Shown: positions 1-8,422 of the stretch, piece after piece | How positions within the stretch are numbered: the first letter of the stretch is position 1 | Layout: each line of letters starts with the position of its first letter | NCBI RefSeq assembly: GCF_030294945.1 | Contig: NZ_AP018448.1 | Location: 9,768,501-9,832,500, forward strand | Source: Streptomyces graminofaciens | Lineage (GTDB): Bacteria > Actinomycetota > Actinomycetes > Streptomycetales > Streptomycetaceae | Reading direction: 5' to 3' | DNA: 64,000 bases | Notes under the pieces: model-generated | Told to the model about the DNA's origin: nothing | The model's database searches: none | Seen by the model: only the letters and a program-made list of their open reading frames with translations | Translations under genes and position numbers: made by a program

Positions 1-489
1 TTCTCCTCGCCGGTCACCGTCGAGCACACCTGGGCCATGGGCAACGGCAGGAACCGCTGGTCGGACTCCGCGTTCGCGGGCGACGGCAACGGCTACAAGC
101 TGGGCGGGGACGGCGAGGTCGTCGCCCATGTCATCAACAACTCGGCGGCCTGGGACAACGCGGGCAACGGCTTCACCGAGAACAGCAACAAGGGCGCCAT
201 CGCCATCAACCGCACCACCGCCTACGCCAACGGCAAGTGGGGCTACTACTTCGCCACCGGCGCCGGCCGGCTCGGCAAGAACCTGGCGGTCTCCAACGGC
301 AGTGGCTCGGTGAGCAAGGGCTCGTCGGTCGTGTCGTCCGGCAACAACTGGGACTCGGGCATCTCGACGCCCGCGTTCCGCTCCACCAACGCCTCGACGA
401 CGTTCAACGCCCGCCAGTCGAGCGGGGCGCTGCCCGCGACCACATTCCTGACGACCGGCAGCACCACCATCGGGGCCACCATGGACTGA
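1..489 (+). CDS. Pectate lyase, PL9 family (C-terminal part, cut by window edge)
   Basis: The reading frame is open from base 1, so the N-terminus lies outside the window. The visible 162 residues are the C-terminal half of a right-handed beta-helix protein. They align along their whole length with the second PL9 protein at 2806-3960, sharing the GNGRNRW block, GNG[YF]KLGG, NNWDSG and the LPATTFLTTG ending. The lysine of the KLGG motif (bases 97-99) is at the position of the catalytic base of PL9 enzymes. The calcium-binding aspartates would lie upstream, outside the window. Expected role: secreted, calcium-dependent beta-elimination of polygalacturonate. It probably arose as a tandem paralogue of the gene at 2806. 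Confidence 0.85.
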   Translation, partial: FSSPVTVEHTWAMGNGRNRWSDSAFAGDGNGYKLGGDGEVVAHVINNSAAWDNAGNGFTENSNKGAIAINRTTAYANGKWGYYFATGAGRLGKNLAVSNGSGSVSKGSSVVSSGNNWDSGISTPAFRSTNASTTFNARQSSGALPATTFLTTGSTTIGATMD

Positions 490-598
490 CCGTCGGCCCA
501 CCGCCCCGGGGCGCTTGACCCGATTTTTGCCCGTGAACGAGGTCTCGATCAGGCAACGGGTCTCGCGCCCACCGGGGTGACGCGCGTAGAAACCTGTC

Positions 599-1396
599 AT
601 GCATAAGTCACTGCGTTTCACGGCGATCGCCGCGGCCTGTGCCGTCGCCGGTGCCGGTCTCTACGGCGCCGGCGCCGCCACGGCCGGACAGTCCACGGCC
701 AACTCCACCCACGAGCCCTACAACATCGGGCTGCTGGTCAAGGACATCGACACCTATTACGGCACCACGCTCGACAGCGCCGGCGTGTACCAGGCGTCCA
801 AGGACAGCCCGTACGCCAAGGACCTCGCCGCCCTCGACAAGGCCGCGAAGAAGTACATGGCCGAGGCCGCCAAGAAGGCGAAGAAGAAGGGCAAGAAGCC
901 CGCGGTCGTCTTCGACATCGACGACACGTTGCTGCTCAGCCTCGACTACGAGAAGAAGACGAACTACACCTACAACTCGACCACTTGGGCCGAGTACGTG
1001 AACAAGGCCGACCGCCCGGCCGTCTTCGGCAGCCCCGAGCTGGTCAAGTACGCCAAGAAGAAGGGCGTGACGGTCTTCTACAACTCGGGCCTCGCCGAGG
1101 CGCAGCGCTCCGCCGCCGTCGACAACCTGAAGAAGATCGGCGCCGATGTGAACCTCGACGCCGACCACATGTTCCTCAAGGACAAGGCGAACCCGCCGTC
1201 CTATCTGAGCGCCTGCGCCACCCCGGGCACCTGGACCTGCACGACGGTGCAGTACAAGTCCGGCACCCGCAAGCACATCGAGAAGGACCTCGGGTACGAC
1301 ATCATCGCCAACTTCGGCGACCAGTACACCGACCTCGAAGGCGGCTACGCGGACAAGAAGTACAAGCTGCCGAACCCGACGTACTTCGTCAGCTGA
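599..1396 (+). CDS. Secreted HAD-superfamily acid phosphatase
   Basis: 265 residues with an N-terminal signal peptide (hydrophobic Ala/Gly-rich stretch to about residue 29). HAD motif I is FDIDDTLL (nucleophile and acid/base aspartates). A serine in FYNSG takes the motif II place, a lysine in the KSGTRKHIE region could be motif III, and GDQYTDLEGG is motif IV. The layout fits secreted class B/class C-like acid phosphatases that release phosphate from organic phosphomonoesters. No clear ribosome binding site precedes the ATG. A TAGAAA hexamer at 587-592 ends six bases before it, so transcription may start at or next to the ATG (leaderless mRNA). The exact substrate cannot be read from sequence. 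Confidence 0.85.
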   Translation: MHKSLRFTAIAAACAVAGAGLYGAGAATAGQSTANSTHEPYNIGLLVKDIDTYYGTTLDSAGVYQASKDSPYAKDLAALDKAAKKYMAEAAKKAKKKGKKPAVVFDIDDTLLLSLDYEKKTNYTYNSTTWAEYVNKADRPAVFGSPELVKYAKKKGVTVFYNSGLAEAQRSAAVDNLKKIGADVNLDADHMFLKDKANPPSYLSACATPGTWTCTTVQYKSGTRKHIEKDLGYDIIANFGDQYTDLEGGYADKKYKLPNPTYFVS

Positions 1397-1411
1397 GTTG
1401 CCGTGCGCGTT

Positions 1412-1453
1412 GCCGTGCCCCCGCCCGGTCCTCGGGCCGGGCGGGGGCACGGC
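1412..1453. terminator. Bidirectional terminator
   Basis: A perfect 17-bp GC-rich stem (1412-1428 with 1437-1453, 8-nt loop) lies between the convergent phosphatase and GH43 genes. Confidence 0.85.
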
Positions 1454-1478
1454 CGGATGGCGCGGGCGCGCCCGGACC

Positions 1479-2558
1479 TCAGGACCGCGCCGGGCTCACC
1501 GGATAGGCGGCCAGCAGCCGCTGGTACTCCTTGCGCGTCACCGGGATGACCGTGCCGTGGCGGGGGCTGCTCGGCAGTTGGTAGTTCTGCGAGGGGGTCC
1601 ACCTGCCCGAGTCGAGGTCGGTGGTCTCGAAGGGGAGGTAGCCCCGGCCGCCGTACTCGTCGATGAACAGGTACCACTTCTCCTCGGTGTTCGACTTGAA
1701 GACCGTCGGGCCCTCACCGCGGTCCATCGCGCCGCTGCCGATGCAGTCCGCCACGAAGTCGTACTTCGTCGAGGTCAGCGACGTCGACTTCTCCCCGGTG
1801 ACGAACTTCGCGCAGGGGCTGGAGGAGGTCGGGTCGCGCTCGTCCTTGGTGTAGCGGTAGTAGGTGCCCTTGTGCTCGACGACCGTGGAGTCGATGACCG
1901 AGTAGCCGGGGTCGTTCCAGACCTTGGGCGCGCTGAAGGTGCGGAAGTCCTTCGTCGTCGCGTACAGCATCTTGTTGTACGTCGAGCCGGTGTGGTCCGG
2001 GTCGTCGTCGGCGTACAGCTTCGACGCCCAGAAGACGACGAACCTGCCGAGTTTCCTGTCCCAGTAGGCCTCCGGAGCCCAGGTGTTGCCCGCGTTGTCG
2101 GGGGACACCTTCACCAGGCGCTGGTCGGTCCAGTGGACCAGGTCCGTGGACTCCCAGACCATGATCGACTTGCTGCCGTGCCGCTGGACCTGGTCCCAAC
2201 TGCCGCTGCTGTTCTGGTACATGCGCAGATCGGTCGCGATCATGTAGAACCTGTCGCCCTTGGGTGAGCGGATCACGAAGGGGTCGCGCAGGCCCTTCTC
2301 GCCGATGGTGGAGGTGAGCACGGGCTTGCCCCCGTTCAACTCCCGCCAGTGCAGGGCGTCGTTGCCACGGCTGAGGGCGTAGCGGATCTGCTCGCCGTCC
2401 GCGGTGCCCTCGCCGGTGAAGTAGGCGAAGAGGTAACCGGCGTACTTCGCTCCCTGTTTCTGCCGGTCGGCGGAGTGGGCCGGAGTGGGGGGCGCGGCCA
2501 GCAGGCCAAGGAGGAGGGCCAGCAGAGGGAGCATGATCGTGCGGGCGGTGCGACTCAT
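1479..2558 (-). CDS. Secreted glycoside hydrolase family 43 protein
   Basis: 359 residues; residues 1-29 form a signal peptide (hydrophobic core LPLLALLLGLLAA, cleavage near AHS-A). The mature part is a five-bladed beta-propeller typical of GH43: YLFAYFTGEG opens the first blade, LRDPF (Asp92) matches the pKa-modulating Asp, and GEGPTVF (Glu282) matches the general acid. Related proteins are annotated as arabinofuranosidase, xylosidase or exo-galactanase-like. The pectinase neighbours favour removal of arabinan or galactan side chains of rhamnogalacturonan I (inference). It is transcribed divergently from the PL9 gene at 2806 and shares a 247-bp intergenic region with it. Confidence 0.85.
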   Translation of the reverse strand: MSRTARTIMLPLLALLLGLLAAPPTPAHSADRQKQGAKYAGYLFAYFTGEGTADGEQIRYALSRGNDALHWRELNGGKPVLTSTIGEKGLRDPFVIRSPKGDRFYMIATDLRMYQNSSGSWDQVQRHGSKSIMVWESTDLVHWTDQRLVKVSPDNAGNTWAPEAYWDRKLGRFVVFWASKLYADDDPDHTGSTYNKMLYATTKDFRTFSAPKVWNDPGYSVIDSTVVEHKGTYYRYTKDERDPTSSSPCAKFVTGEKSTSLTSTKYDFVADCIGSGAMDRGEGPTVFKSNTEEKWYLFIDEYGGRGYLPFETTDLDSGRWTPSQNYQLPSSPRHGTVIPVTRKEYQRLLAAYPVSPARS

Positions 2559-2661
2559 GACACATCCTGTGGGGGTCTGGTGGATTGTGTTGGTTGTGCT
2601 GCCCTCGGAGTGTCATCAGTGGGGCTGGGGGCGTCAATCGGTGTACGTGTGAAGAGTTGAG

Positions 2662-2682
2662 TGAAAATTTCGAACGCTTTCG
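2662..2682. promoter_or_regulatory. Candidate operator between GH43 and PL9 genes
   Basis: GAAAATTTC (2662-2670) is a perfect odd palindrome and is followed directly by CGAACGCTTTCG (2671-2682), another near-palindrome. This is the only A/T-rich patch in the divergent region. It resembles the CGAAA-N-TTTCG operators of Streptomyces LacI-type regulators of polysaccharide degradation. The assignment is inference. Confidence 0.4.
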
Positions 2683-2728
2683 CCATGGACGCGGCAACCT
2701 TTCCCGCCCGGGCGGCGACCAGGAAGCA

Positions 2729-2762
2729 GAAGCGGGCCGGGGCGGCCCCTCCGGCCCGCTTC
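2729..2762 (+). other. Leader hairpin upstream of PL9 gene
   Basis: A perfect 12-bp stem (GAAGCGGGCCGG with CCGGCCCGCTTC) and a 10-nt loop end 43 bp before the PL9 start, followed by a short T-rich run. No plus-strand gene lies just upstream for it to terminate. It could be a leader-RNA stabiliser or an attenuator of the lyase gene. Confidence 0.5.
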
Positions 2763-2805
2763 GTTCCTCGTCTTTCTGAGACCTGTCCCCGAGAAAGGAA
2801 CGCCC

Positions 2806-3960
2806 GTGCGTCAGAGCATCGGACGCCATCGAAGAACCGGGACCCTGTCGATCGCCGCCGCCGTGGCCGTCGCCGCGGGTGCGGGCGGGGTCTACCTCGG
2901 CCTCTCGGACGACGGCGCCGTGGCCGCCGCCTCCACGGTCACCGTCTCCAGCACCGCCCAGCTGGAGTCGGCCGTCGCGAGCGCCGCCGCCGGTACGGTC
3001 ATCCAGGTGCGCGGTGGCACGTACAAGCCGGCCAAGACCCTGAAGTCCACGGCGAACGGCACCGCCTCGGCGCGGATCACGCTCACCGCGTACGGCAGCG
3101 AGAAGGTGCGGATAGACGGCTCCAGGCTCGCCGCCGGCTCCTGGCTCGCCGGGATCTACGGCGACTACTGGACCGTCTCGGGCATCACCTTCCAGAACTC
3201 CCCGGCCCAGGGCTTCGTCGCCACGTCGTCGGTCGGCGGCGTCTTCAAGAACCTGGTCACCGCCGACAACGGCGACTCCGGTTTCACCCTGCGCGGCGAC
3301 GGCACCACCGGCAACCTCGTGCAGAACCTCGACAGTCACGGCAACTACGACGCCGCGAACCACGGGCAGAACGCCGACGGCATCGCCGTCAAGTTCGGCT
3401 CCGGCACCGGCAACAGGATCACCGGCGCGCGGCTCTACGACAACGCCGACGACGGCCTCGACCTGTGGCAGTTCTCCTCGCCCGTCACCATCGAGCACTC
3501 CTGGGCCTTCGGCAACGGCAGGAACCGCTGGAACGACTCAGCCTTCGAGGGCAACGGCAACGGCTTCAAGCTGGGCGGCGGCGGAGCCTCGGTCGCGCAC
3601 GACGTCAACAACAACGCGGCCTGGGACAACACGCTGCACGGCTTCACCGAGAACTCCAACACCGGTGCGATCCGGCTCAACCGCAACACCGCGTACGCCA
3701 ACAAGGAGAACGGCTTCTATTTCGCGACCGGGAAAGCCAGGCTGGCCCGCAACCTGGCGGTGGGCAACGGGTCGGGGAAGTCCAGGCTGGGCTCGGGCAC
3801 GGTCTCGGCCGCCAACAACTGGGACAGCGGGGTGGCGACACCCGCGTTCAAGTCGACGAACGCCGCGACGGCGTACGGCTCACGCGAGTCGGACGGTTCA
3901 CTCCCGGCCACCACGTTCCTGACCACGGGCGTGACGACCATCGGCTCGATCATGAACTAG
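2806..3960 (+). CDS. Secreted pectate lyase, PL9 family
   Basis: 384 residues. Starts at GTG with GAAAGGA a few bases upstream. Residues 1-42 are an export signal, the rest a right-handed parallel beta-helix with Asn/Gly-rich turns. Asp191 (NADG), Asp215, Asp216, Asp219 (NADDGLD) and Lys255 (GFKLGG) show the same spacing as the four calcium-binding aspartates and catalytic lysine of Dickeya Pel9A (209, 233, 234, 237, 273, from memory). This strongly supports an active calcium-dependent polygalacturonate lyase. It sits between two other pectin-acting genes and is a paralogue of the truncated gene at the window start. A hairpin in its leader and an A/T-rich operator-like site suggest regulation. 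Confidence 0.92.
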   Translation: MRQSIGRHRRTGTLSIAAAVAVAAGAGGVYLGLSDDGAVAAASTVTVSSTAQLESAVASAAAGTVIQVRGGTYKPAKTLKSTANGTASARITLTAYGSEKVRIDGSRLAAGSWLAGIYGDYWTVSGITFQNSPAQGFVATSSVGGVFKNLVTADNGDSGFTLRGDGTTGNLVQNLDSHGNYDAANHGQNADGIAVKFGSGTGNRITGARLYDNADDGLDLWQFSSPVTIEHSWAFGNGRNRWNDSAFEGNGNGFKLGGGGASVAHDVNNNAAWDNTLHGFTENSNTGAIRLNRNTAYANKENGFYFATGKARLARNLAVGNGSGKSRLGSGTVSAANNWDSGVATPAFKSTNAATAYGSRESDGSLPATTFLTTGVTTIGSIMN

Positions 3961-3982
3961 CCTGCGGCCAACGGAAAAGAAC

Positions 3983-4010
3983 GCCCCCGCCGGTCGTCAC
4001 CGGCGGGGGC
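3983..4010. terminator. Bidirectional terminator
   Basis: A perfect 12-bp stem GCCCCCGCCGGT / ACCGGCGGGGGC with a CGTC tetraloop, between the convergent PL9 and PL4 genes. Confidence 0.85.
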
Positions 4011-4067
4011 GCTCCATGTGCCGACCGAGGGGGGCTCAAATCGGCACCAGCCGGCCTTGAGGGGGGC

Positions 4068-5750
4068 TCAGGCCAGCAGATCGATGCAGTCGAACGAGGT
4101 GCCCGGGCTGAGGAACGCCGTGCCGCTCGAACCACTGACTATGTTGATCTTCAGGACGTTGTACTCGCCGGCGTTCGTCTTCCACGCGGCGGCGGGCACG
4201 TTGTAGGTGAACGTGTGGTTGTTGCCCCGGTACGAACCCGTCGTCAGGGAACGCGTCGAAGGCTGTTTGGGTGCCGTAGGGACGGCCGACACCCACTCGT
4301 TAATGGTCACTCGCGGACGCCCGTTGGAGAAGGCGTCGGTCACACCTATTCGCAGCGTGTGCGCGGCCGCGGCCTGCGCGGCGGTCAGCTTGAAGAAGAT
4401 CTGCACACCGTCGTTGACGCCCTGCCAGATGTAAGCGGGGAACGACGCGGCCGCGTCGCCGCCGCCGAGCGTGACGTTCCCCGTCCACTTCGCCGCGCGG
4501 CCGTCGGAGGGGTGCGCGTACGTCATGAGCTTCGCGTTCTTGAACTCGCCCGGCGTGCCGTCCCAGTCGCCGAGTCGCCAGAGCGTCTTCGCGGTGGACG
4601 GATCACCGGAGATCGTGATGCTGTTCAGCGCGGTCGAACCGCCCGCCGTCACCTTCACCTCCCGGGTGTGCACGGCCAGCTCGCCCTTGTAGACGGTCAG
4701 CGTGTACGTACCCGGCAGCATCCCCTTGCAGGAGAAGGCACCCGTGCCGGCGGCGGCCTTCGCCCAGTACTGGGCGTACGCGTTCGCGAAGCCGACCGTG
4801 TAGGCGTACGTGGCGTCCATGCCCTTGAGGCCGACGCCCGCCACCCTGCCGCGCTTCGCCTTGCCGACCCAGCCGGTGATGCCGAGGCCGTCGACCCAGG
4901 AAGTGTCCAGCCTGTCGTGGGACAACGACGACGAGGGAGCCCCTCCGTCGGTGAAGGCGAGCACGTACGGGCCCTGGAGGCCGAAACGTTCCGGCTCCGT
5001 CTGTGCCTGGTTGTAGTGCAGGATCTCGTAGAGCCCGGCGCCCTTGTCGTTGGAGTGGCGCAGCAACGAGCGGTAAAAGGGGCCGCCGGAGGCCTTCTCG
5101 TGGTTGGAGCGGACGATCCACAGGCCGACCTTGCCGGTGGTGAAGCCGATGTGGTCGTAGTCGATGACCCGCTTTCCCGAGTAGTGCTTGGAGTGGGTCG
5201 TGCCGTCCGCGCGCTTCCAGACGTCCCCGGCCTCGATGACCTTGTCGGAGGCCTCGATCCAGGAGTCGGAGCCCTCGTTGGGGAACATCCCCGGCTTGAG
5301 GCGGACGAGGAAGCGGGTCGCCGTGAAGGAGGCGTCCGCCTTGTTCGTCCACAGGTAGATGTTGTTCTGGCCGCTGCGGGCCGCGTACCACTGGGTGATC
5401 GCGCCGTGCACGGCCTTGATCAGGATCGTCGACCCGGACTGCCTGAGGGTGACGGTGGAGGCCCCGAGCCCCGACTCGACGTGCGAGTGCTTGCCGCCAT
5501 AGCCCTCGTACTCCTTGCCCCTGTGGACGAGTGAGGTGAGGTCGCCGGTGGTCTTGGAGACCTTGAAGACCAGGCCGGCGCCGGTGTCGACGACGAAGTT
5601 CCTGCCGTCGTCGGAGTGGCCGAAGCCGGCGGCGGACGCGGACGTCAGGAGGCCGGTGCCGCCCGCGACGGCGGCGCCGGTGGCGGCCACGCCGATCGCG
5701 GTGGCCCCGAGCACACGTCTGCGCGTGAGGCGTCTCTTGTGCGTGCTCAA
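4068..5750 (-). CDS. Secreted rhamnogalacturonan lyase, PL4 family
   Basis: 560 residues with a twin-arginine signal (RRLTRRRVLGATAIG, cleavage near residue 41). The order fits PL4: an N-terminal beta-sandwich catalytic domain (about 42-320), a fibronectin-III-like domain beginning near GTGAFSCKGMLPGTYTLTV, and a C-terminal carbohydrate-binding-like jelly roll (WRLGDWDGTPGEF to the end). Lys188/Lys193 and His200 in the KHYSGKRVIDYDHIGF block are candidates for the Lys/His catalytic pair. Expected reaction: beta-elimination of the rhamnose-galacturonate backbone of rhamnogalacturonan I outside the cell. Length matches the family. Tat export implies folding in the cytoplasm before secretion. 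Confidence 0.9.
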   Translation of the reverse strand: MSTHKRRLTRRRVLGATAIGVAATGAAVAGGTGLLTSASAAGFGHSDDGRNFVVDTGAGLVFKVSKTTGDLTSLVHRGKEYEGYGGKHSHVESGLGASTVTLRQSGSTILIKAVHGAITQWYAARSGQNNIYLWTNKADASFTATRFLVRLKPGMFPNEGSDSWIEASDKVIEAGDVWKRADGTTHSKHYSGKRVIDYDHIGFTTGKVGLWIVRSNHEKASGGPFYRSLLRHSNDKGAGLYEILHYNQAQTEPERFGLQGPYVLAFTDGGAPSSSLSHDRLDTSWVDGLGITGWVGKAKRGRVAGVGLKGMDATYAYTVGFANAYAQYWAKAAAGTGAFSCKGMLPGTYTLTVYKGELAVHTREVKVTAGGSTALNSITISGDPSTAKTLWRLGDWDGTPGEFKNAKLMTYAHPSDGRAAKWTGNVTLGGGDAAASFPAYIWQGVNDGVQIFFKLTAAQAAAAHTLRIGVTDAFSNGRPRVTINEWVSAVPTAPKQPSTRSLTTGSYRGNNHTFTYNVPAAAWKTNAGEYNVLKINIVSGSSGTAFLSPGTSFDCIDLLA

Positions 5751-5805
5751 GGGTGGTGCTCCGTCATTCTCGGAAGGTCGGCCGAAGGATCGTTTTAAAG
5801 ATCAC

Positions 5806-6639
5806 TTACTTGTACGTGATGTCAGATGGCTTGAACTTGCAGTTGGTTCCATCCGCACCGCTACCGAGTTGCCTGGGCTCCTCGCCGGAGCTGTTGCCCT
5901 GGAAGCGGGTGCACACCTTGAGCTTCTTCCTCGGGTCGCCGTGGATGCGGATCTTACTGAGCGTGGCGGTGTCGCCGTAGTTCTGGTTGACCCCTACCAG
6001 CGACTTCCCGGGCGCGGTCGCGTCGATGTCGCTCACGGTGATCGTCCGCTTGTACTGCTTCCCGCAGTTCCCGCAGGACCGCACGAGCTTGCCGAAGTTC
6101 CGCACCTTGAAGCCCGTGATGCTCAACCTGCCGGCGCCGTTGAACTGGAACACCTTGTCCGACGCCGATTTCGCGCCACCACCGATGACCTTGTACACGG
6201 CCTTCGACGACTTGCCCTTGAAGCTGGCCGCGTCCTCGCCGACGTCCAGCCACCAGACGTTCTTCAGCGTGCAGCTGCCCTTGCAGTGCACGCCGTCCGC
6301 GCCCGGCACACCGATGATCACGTTCTTCAGGACCGCGCCGTCGGCCAGCTCGAAGATGGGGTCCTGGCCCTCGTCCTGGCTGCCGTCGCCGAGCGCGCCC
6401 TTGCCGAAGAACTTCCTCAGCCTGCCGTCGTACGTGCCCGACACCTCGATCGTCGAGGAGACGGCCTTGCTGCCCTTGGCCGTGGGCCAGGTGACGGCGG
6501 CGGCGCCGGCCGTGGACAGCAGCGACGTCGTGGCGACGGCTCCGCCGGTGAGGGCGAGCGCGGCGACCGAGCCGATCACGGCCCGCCGCCTCGTGACCCG
6601 ACGGCGGTGCCGAACGCGCTGTTCTGTAGGTGCGGTCAT
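5806..6639 (-). CDS. Secreted pectate lyase, PL3 family
   Basis: 277 residues from the ATG at 6639, preferred over an in-frame ATG 48 bases upstream because AAGGA stands about 11 bases before it. A Tat-like RRRVTRRR leader is followed by a hydrophobic segment and cleavage near AGAA. The mature protein has PL3 features: GSQDEGQDPIFEL, DGVHCKGSC, a W-x-D-VGEDAASFKG block, and several cysteines (CTLKN, CGNCG, CTRF) able to form disulfides. PL3 enzymes are compact calcium-dependent pectate lyases. With the neighbouring PL9, PL4 and GH43 enzymes it completes a pectin-depolymerising set. Confidence 0.9.
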   Translation of the reverse strand: MTAPTEQRVRHRRRVTRRRAVIGSVAALALTGGAVATTSLLSTAGAAAVTWPTAKGSKAVSSTIEVSGTYDGRLRKFFGKGALGDGSQDEGQDPIFELADGAVLKNVIIGVPGADGVHCKGSCTLKNVWWLDVGEDAASFKGKSSKAVYKVIGGGAKSASDKVFQFNGAGRLSITGFKVRNFGKLVRSCGNCGKQYKRTITVSDIDATAPGKSLVGVNQNYGDTATLSKIRIHGDPRKKLKVCTRFQGNSSGEEPRQLGSGADGTNCKFKPSDITYK

Positions 6640-6722
6640 GTACCCGAATCCTTGGTGGTGGTGACTCCTGTGCCCTGTGGTCGCCACCGGTGCGGAAAGG
6701 GTTGCCGCGGCTTCAGAACTTT

Positions 6723-7592
6723 TTACGAATCGCCTTCGTCTGTCGAGTCGTCGTCGTCCTGGCCCTCGAAGTCGCCCGCCACCGCGTGGTCTTCACCGTC
6801 GGCCTTCGCCGTCATCGCGTACGTGTCGGCGCCCGCGTCACGGCCGCCGCGCTCGTGGTTGTACTGCCCGGCGAACACGAACTCGCCCTCCGGGACCGTA
6901 CGACCGTCCTTGAGCACCCAGGTGAAGACCAGGAAACCGTCGTCCTCGGCGATCGTGAGGTCGAAGTCCTGCTCCGGCAGCGAGCGCCAGGCACCGGCCG
7001 AGGAGACCCCGCCGGTCTCGGCGATCCGCAGCTGCACGGTCAGCTCGGTGAGCTTCTCGCTCGTCTTCAGGGTGACATTGCTCTGCGCCCAGAAGTCGTT
7101 GCTGTGCGGGTCGACCGAGCCGTCCGACCAGAGCGGACCGTCCTCCTCGCCCGCCGACGTCGACAGCTTCGGCGGGGCGGGGGCCTTCGTCTCCGGGGTC
7201 TTCGGCGGCGTCGAACCGGCCTTCTTGTCCGCGTCCTTGCCGGTGGGCTTCGGGTCCGGGGCCGGCTGGACGGGCGCTCGGCTCGTCGCGTTCGGGGACG
7301 GCTCCGGGGTCGGCGACACCGTGACCGTCCGGTCGGCCGGTTCCTGCTCGCCCTTCACCGCCGAGGCGACGGCGTACCCGCCGATCCCCAGCAGGGCGGC
7401 GACCGCGGCCGTCGCGCTCACCACCCGCACCCAGCCCCACAGCGGCGGACGCGTCGCCTTCCGGCTGCGCCGACGCTCCTCGGGGGTGACCATGCCGCGC
7501 TCGATCCGGGCCAGGATGCGGGCGCGGTCGGGCTCATGGGACTCGGCTGCCTTGTGCAGCCGGGTCCGCAGCTCCTCGTGCACGTCCGTCAT
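6723..7592 (-). CDS. Single-pass membrane protein, probable anti-sigma factor of the adjacent sigma gene
   Basis: 289 residues. The start overlaps the sigma-factor stop by 4 bases (ATGA) and has a strong GGAGGAAGGG ribosome site. Residues 1-50 are a charged cytoplasmic region (ELRTRLHKAAESHEPDRARILARIERG) of the kind seen in membrane partners of SigE-family sigma factors. A membrane segment (about 53-75) follows, then a long Pro/Thr/Lys-rich linker and a C-terminal extracellular domain (about 150-270) with an acidic tail. The coupling and topology suggest it holds the sigma factor at the membrane and senses an envelope signal. No zinc-finger motif is present. The function is inferred from context. 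Confidence 0.7.
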   Translation of the reverse strand: MTDVHEELRTRLHKAAESHEPDRARILARIERGMVTPEERRRSRKATRPPLWGWVRVVSATAAVAALLGIGGYAVASAVKGEQEPADRTVTVSPTPEPSPNATSRAPVQPAPDPKPTGKDADKKAGSTPPKTPETKAPAPPKLSTSAGEEDGPLWSDGSVDPHSNDFWAQSNVTLKTSEKLTELTVQLRIAETGGVSSAGAWRSLPEQDFDLTIAEDDGFLVFTWVLKDGRTVPEGEFVFAGQYNHERGGRDAGADTYAMTAKADGEDHAVAGDFEGQDDDDSTDEGDS

Positions 7593-8143
7593 CGGTCCCT
7601 TCCTCCGCCACTCACCGCAGTATGCATCCGCCGCGGCGCGTCCGCGGGGCCGAGCAGCTTCTGCAGCTCGGCCATGCCCTTGGACGTCTGGCTCTTCACC
7701 GTACCGACAGAGACTCCGAGGGCGAGCGCCGTGTCCTTCTCGGAGAGATCGAAAGCATGCCGCAGCACCACACAGGCCCGCTTGCGGAACGGCAGTTTGC
7801 GCAGCGCCGACTGGACGTCGATGGCGCCCGGTATGTCGGGGTTCTCCGTCTTCTCCTCGCGCTGCGACCAGAACAGCGTGATCCGTCGCCGCTCCCTGAC
7901 CGCGCTGCGGATCCGCGTGCGGGCCAGATTGGCGACGACGCCACGGGCGTACGCCACCGGATGGTCGGCCGCACGCACCCGGTCCCAGCGGTGCCACATC
8001 GCGAGCAGGGCGTCCGCGGCCAGGTCGTCCGCGGCGTCCGCCTCGCCCGTCAGCAGGTGGGCGAGCCGGGACAGTTCGGCATAGTGTCGTTCGAAGAAGG
8101 CGTGGAACTCCACGGAGGCTGCGTCGTCGACGACAGTGCCCAC
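7589..8143 (-). CDS. SigE-family ECF RNA polymerase sigma factor
   Basis: 184 residues. Region 2 (FHAFFERHYAELSRLAHLLTGE to about residue 90, core DDLAADALLAMWHRWDRV) contacts the -10 element and core polymerase. Region 4 (LPFRKRACVVLRHAFDLSEKDTALALG-SVGTVKSQTSKG) is the -35-binding helix-turn-helix. Length and the LTGEADAADDL motif fit the actinobacterial SigE-like subgroup. It is translationally coupled to the downstream membrane protein. A 7-bp inverted repeat lies 65 bp upstream of the start. Target promoters are unknown. Confidence 0.9.
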   Translation of the reverse strand: MGTVVDDAASVEFHAFFERHYAELSRLAHLLTGEADAADDLAADALLAMWHRWDRVRAADHPVAYARGVVANLARTRIRSAVRERRRITLFWSQREEKTENPDIPGAIDVQSALRKLPFRKRACVVLRHAFDLSEKDTALALGVSVGTVKSQTSKGMAELQKLLGPADAPRRMHTAVSGGGRDR

Positions 8144-8207
8144 GGGCGACCTCTCTCCTCGCTGTGGATGTGGGATCGGACACCCTCCGGGCGCCCGGTG
8201 CCTGTGC

Positions 8208-8225
8208 GTGTCATGTGAATGACAC
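8208..8225. promoter_or_regulatory. Inverted repeat GTGTCAT-4-ATGACAC
   Basis: A perfect 7-bp inverted repeat with a GTGA spacer in the 279-bp region between the divergent sigma factor and permease genes. It is a possible operator for either gene. Nothing else clear was seen except TAGAAC (8391-8396), a possible -10 of the permease. Confidence 0.4.
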
Positions 8226-8422
8226 GTGATCGTCCGGGAATGACCGGGCGAGATCCGGAAGAGTAGCAGTGATCGTTAGCGACGTTCGTACGGGACTTCG
8301 AACGCCGTCTTGCAGGCCGAACTCCGATTCCGTAACACGGGGAAAACCTGAATCGGGTTCAACGGGGGAACAATCCAGCCAGCATCCGCGCGTAGAACAC
8401 GCATGTCACTAGGAGCACCGCC

